A stretch of DNA of 6,138 nucleotides, taken from DATKMG01 sp035541995. Lineage in GTDB: Bacteria; Acidobacteriota; Terriglobia; Versatilivoradales; Versatilivoraceae. The DNA lies in NCBI GenBank assembly GCA_035541995.1, contig DATKMG010000469.1, positions 1-6,138 of the forward strand, in the 5' to 3' direction. Both the position numbers and the translations under genes were made by a program. The notes below the pieces were generated by a model. That model was not told the origin of the DNA and made no database searches. It saw nothing but the letters and a program-made list of their open reading frames with translations. This document shows, one piece after another, positions 4,478-6,138 of this stretch; the stretch's first letter is position 1, and the number at the start of each line of letters is the position of its first letter.

Positions 4478-5176
4478 CTAATGCTTTGGAGAATCAGAAG
4501 CAACCAAGCCTCTTGCAGTGAAATCCTTCAACCCGAAATCTTTATAAGTACCGTGAACGCCATAGTTAAACCCAATGCCGGGGTTTCCACTGGAATACAC
4601 GTTGTCGACAGCCCGGACTTTCTCGACGCCATTGACATAACCGATAATCAAATTGCCCACTACGGTTGCCTTAATAACGTCTCCATCGGAAACGCCGTAC
4701 TGACTTCCACTATTGTGCTGGAGTGAAGTCCAACTCCCCACGGGGCCATTCCATCTCACTATTTCTGCGTAAGCGTTTGAATCTTTGAGGCATCTGAAGA
4801 AGATCTCGTATCCCGTGCAACTGTGAGCCGATAGGGAACTTCGCAGGCGCACTTCCACTTCCTGATATTCAACCGCGCTCGGTTTTGCGCAATAGACGGT
4901 GGCTTGAGCTTCCTGATCGTTGCTCCACGTTCCTTTCAATAGGGCCGTGGGATCTTTATAGGGCGGGCTGTCGGGGCTATAGTTGCCATGAGCATAGCCC
5001 GATTCCGTCGAAACGTCGACCCAATCGAGTCCATCGGTTCCGCCGTTGATCCAGGCACTACCCTCGGAAATCGGATTCTCCGTGAGAGCGAAAGTCGTCG
5101 TGTAATGGTCTCTGGGTATATTCTGTTGAGCAAATCCAAGGAGCAGAAAAAATGCGGTCCAAGAGAGTTTAGCCAT
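4478..5176 (-). CDS. Exported concanavalin-A-like beta-sandwich protein
   Basis: This is a 232-residue protein with a short Sec-type signal (MAKLSWTAFFLLLGFAQ, 1-17). The mature part reads as a jelly-roll lectin/glucanase-like domain. TTTFALTENPISEGSAWING (26-45) is a typical first strand and turn, VEVRLRSSLSAHSCTGYEIF (107-126) is a pair of core strands, and YAEIVRWNGPVGSWTSL (136-152) and VSDGDVIKATVVGNLIIGYV (162-181) lead into NGVEKVRAVD and NPGIGFNY (198-205). This order (strands, WNG, DGD.IKA, NG, GNPGIGF) recalls exported LamG/DUF1080-like domains of Acidobacteria and similar bacteria. No catalytic glutamates of a GH16-type site are evident, so glycan binding is likelier than hydrolysis. 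Cysteines 96, 120 and 129 could form one disulfide. ATG 5176 has AAAGGGA about 8 nt upstream. It has its own promoter and a leader of about 120 nt with a hairpin. Confidence 0.82.
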   Translation of the reverse strand: MAKLSWTAFFLLLGFAQQNIPRDHYTTTFALTENPISEGSAWINGGTDGLDWVDVSTESGYAHGNYSPDSPPYKDPTALLKGTWSNDQEAQATVYCAKPSAVEYQEVEVRLRSSLSAHSCTGYEIFFRCLKDSNAYAEIVRWNGPVGSWTSLQHNSGSQYGVSDGDVIKATVVGNLIIGYVNGVEKVRAVDNVYSSGNPGIGFNYGVHGTYKDFGLKDFTARGLVASDSPKH

Positions 5177-5204
5177 TTCGGAATCCCTTTCAAGTTCTGA
5201 GATG

Positions 5205-5231
5205 TGGCTGGACTCCCAACTGGGGCAGCCA
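5205..5231 (-). promoter_or_regulatory. Leader hairpin of the 4478-5176 gene
   Basis: On the minus strand TGGCTG (5231-5226) pairs with CAGCCA (5210-5205), and inside them CCC/GGG can pair around AGTT. The hairpin lies 29-55 nt before the start codon, between promoter and ribosome-binding site. It matches no riboswitch class that I can recognise and could be an mRNA-stabilising or translational control stem. Confidence 0.4.
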
Positions 5232-5305
5232 AACAGGAAGGTTAAAGCCTATAGGTAGAATGGGATTTGAGAAAAACGTGGGTAGGCTTAAGCTTCCGAC
5301 CTGAA

Positions 5306-5333
5306 CTTTTATCCCATCCTGACACAAAGTCAA
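5306..5333 (-). promoter_or_regulatory. Candidate sigma-70 promoter of the 4478-5176 gene
   Basis: On the minus strand TTGACT (5333-5328, five of six matches to the -35 consensus) is followed after 16 bp by TAAAAG (5311-5306, four of six). Transcription would begin near 5298, beside the palindrome GCTTAAGC (5286-5293). An inverted repeat ATCCTG (5316-5321)/CAGGAT (5342-5347) and a smaller TGAC/GTCA repeat (5320-5323/5329-5332) overlap the -35 box and could be an operator. Confidence 0.5.
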
Positions 5334-5418
5334 GCGATTTGCAGGATCTTGCGGCAAGGACAGAATCTCAGGAATACAAAATCCCGATGTGAAAAATCAA
5401 TTTTTGCCCTCGTTTAGA

Positions 5419-5438
5419 AGTAACGTGAGAGTAACGTG
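5419..5438. repeat. Direct repeat AGTAACGTG, 11-bp period
   Basis: Two exact copies of AGTAACGTG occur at 5419-5427 and 5430-5438, one helical turn apart, in the middle of the divergent control region. OmpR/PhoB-type response regulators bind direct repeats with this period. An AT-rich inverted repeat, AAAAAT (5392-5397)/ATTTTT (5400-5405), lies just to the left. Which gene it would control is not clear; it is 86 bp from one -35 box and 109 bp from the other. Confidence 0.4.
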
Positions 5439-5546
5439 CCGGTCATGGCAGAGGCTCATCGCACCTGCGGGTTGGATTTCCTCCTGCCTTAGTGGAAATC
5501 ATGCCCCTTTTGTTCCCTGCGATTCGACAACACGAAACAATAGGCG

Positions 5547-5575
5547 TTGACACGAGTCTGCATGTTGGATACCGT
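5547..5575 (+). promoter_or_regulatory. Candidate sigma-70 promoter of the 5616-5990 gene
   Basis: TTGACA (5547-5552) is a perfect -35 box. TACCGT (5570-5575) is a poor -10 with three of six matches, at the ideal 17-bp spacing. The start would fall near 5582, giving a 34-nt leader that ends in a good ribosome-binding site. A weak -10 beside a perfect -35 would suit activator-assisted control. Confidence 0.45.
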
Positions 5576-5615
5576 CTCTTTCACGGAAAGCTTAAACTCA
5601 ATTCAGGAGTTGAGA

Positions 5616-5990
5616 ATGAGAACCAAAACAATGTATTTCAGCATCGCACTATTGACCCTGTTCCTTGCGATCGCTTGGGCCGCAGACTTGAGCGGCAAGT
5701 GGAATGCCGAGTACACAACGCCAAATGGTGAGACCCGGCAGAACACCTTCACTTTCCAGGTGGATGGCGACACGCTGACTGGCACAGTCTCATCTCAGCG
5801 AGGTGAAAGCAAGATCGAGGATGGCAAGATCAGCGGTGACGAAATCACGTTTTTGGTGACACGCAACCGCGGCGGCAATGACGTCAAGTTCCATTACAAA
5901 GGGAAAGTCAACGGAGATGAGATCAAGTTCACCGTGACCATAGGTGAAGGCGACCGGACCTTTGAAATGACCGCCAAACGCGCGAAATGA
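5616..5990 (+). CDS. Small exported beta-rich protein, unknown function
   Basis: This is a 124-residue protein. ATG 5616 is chosen because AGGAG (5605-5609) sits 6 nt upstream; the longer frame back to 5547 begins inside the promoter. The signal peptide is MRTKTMYFSIALLTLFLAIA, with cleavage at AWA/ADLSGKW (about residue 23). The mature 100 residues look like a beta-barrel or meander of lipocalin-like type: DLSGKWNAEYTTPNGE opens it, and then similar hairpins recur, VDGDTLTGTVSS (49-60), EDGKISGDEITFLV (68-81) and YKGKVNGDEIKFTV (94-107), before FEMTAKR at the end. Each hairpin carries a Gly-Asp turn followed by alternating hydrophobic residues. The family is common in soil Acidobacteria as far as I recall, and has no assigned role. 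Periplasmic or secreted location is well supported; ligand binding is a guess. Confidence 0.88.
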   Translation: MRTKTMYFSIALLTLFLAIAWAADLSGKWNAEYTTPNGETRQNTFTFQVDGDTLTGTVSSQRGESKIEDGKISGDEITFLVTRNRGGNDVKFHYKGKVNGDEIKFTVTIGEGDRTFEMTAKRAK

Positions 5991-6010
5991 AGAACCAGAA
6001 GCACAAGACG

Positions 6011-6052
6011 GCCCGAGGACCTCACCAGGTTGCATCAATTCATGACTTGGGC
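6011..6052 (+). terminator. Weak terminator candidate after the 5616-5990 gene
   Basis: GCCCGAG (6011-6017) can pair with CTTGGGC (6046-6052), with one G-U pair. A small inner hairpin ACCT/AGGT lies in the 28-nt loop, and TTTCGTTGTAGTTGT follows. The T tract is interrupted and the loop is long, so confidence is low. From 6053 to the window end I see nothing further, apart from a 25-codon frame at 6042-6119 without a ribosome-binding site. Confidence 0.3.
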
Positions 6053-6138
6053 TTTCGTTGTAGTTGTCTCTGGCCCCCTAACCGAATTTAACCTGTCAGA
6101 AATGTCAATGAAATGGTAAGGATGACTCCAGGTTTCAA

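Noticed and set aside
6042..6119. 25-codon frame MTWAFVVVVSGPLTEFNLSE...
   Set aside because: It has no ribosome-binding site, overlaps the terminator candidate and resembles nothing known to me.

Overview
The window looks like a piece of an environmental bacterial chromosome of roughly 50% G+C. Several small exported proteins resemble families I associate with Acidobacteria and related soil lineages: a short Sec-exported beta-rich protein starting its mature part ADLSGKW, a concanavalin-A-like exported protein, and an exported protein with a Lys/Asp tail. That lineage is an inference from remembered family resemblance only. The tRNA gene encodes its own CCA end.

Layout from left to right. 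Positions 1-252 hold the C-terminus of an aldo/keto reductase. A promoter and hairpin follow, then a complete tRNA-Ser(UGA) gene (332-421). About 310 bases without a convincing gene come next, carrying two overlapping palindromes at 635-664. A 176-residue HEPN-like protein lies at 736-1266. An element of about 419 bp bounded by near-perfect 29-31 bp inverted repeats (1300-1718) follows; it cuts off a small basic minus-strand gene (up to 1930). After an AT-rich gap come a membrane-anchored class I SAM methyltransferase (2233-3216), a long palindrome-bearing gap, and an exported protein with a charged tail (3578-4228). Facing it across a hairpin-rich convergent gap is a minus-strand exported beta-sandwich protein (4478-5176). 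A 439-bp divergent control region separates that gene from a 124-residue exported protein (5616-5990). The last 148 bases hold a weak terminator candidate and nothing else I can support.

Functional logic. I see no operon: genes are single units with their own spacers. The part from the tRNA to the methyltransferase (about 330-2230) has the look of an accessory region: a tRNA gene (a common integration site, although I found no second copy of its 3' end here), an orphan HEPN-like gene, an inverted-repeat element and a broken gene. The right half (3.5-6 kb) is a set of individually expressed envelope or secreted proteins of unknown role. I did not find a clear new multi-gene system. The items most worth following are the orphan HEPN-like protein beside tRNA-Ser with a palindromic upstream region, the inverted-repeat element, and the divergent control region with an 11-bp-period direct repeat.
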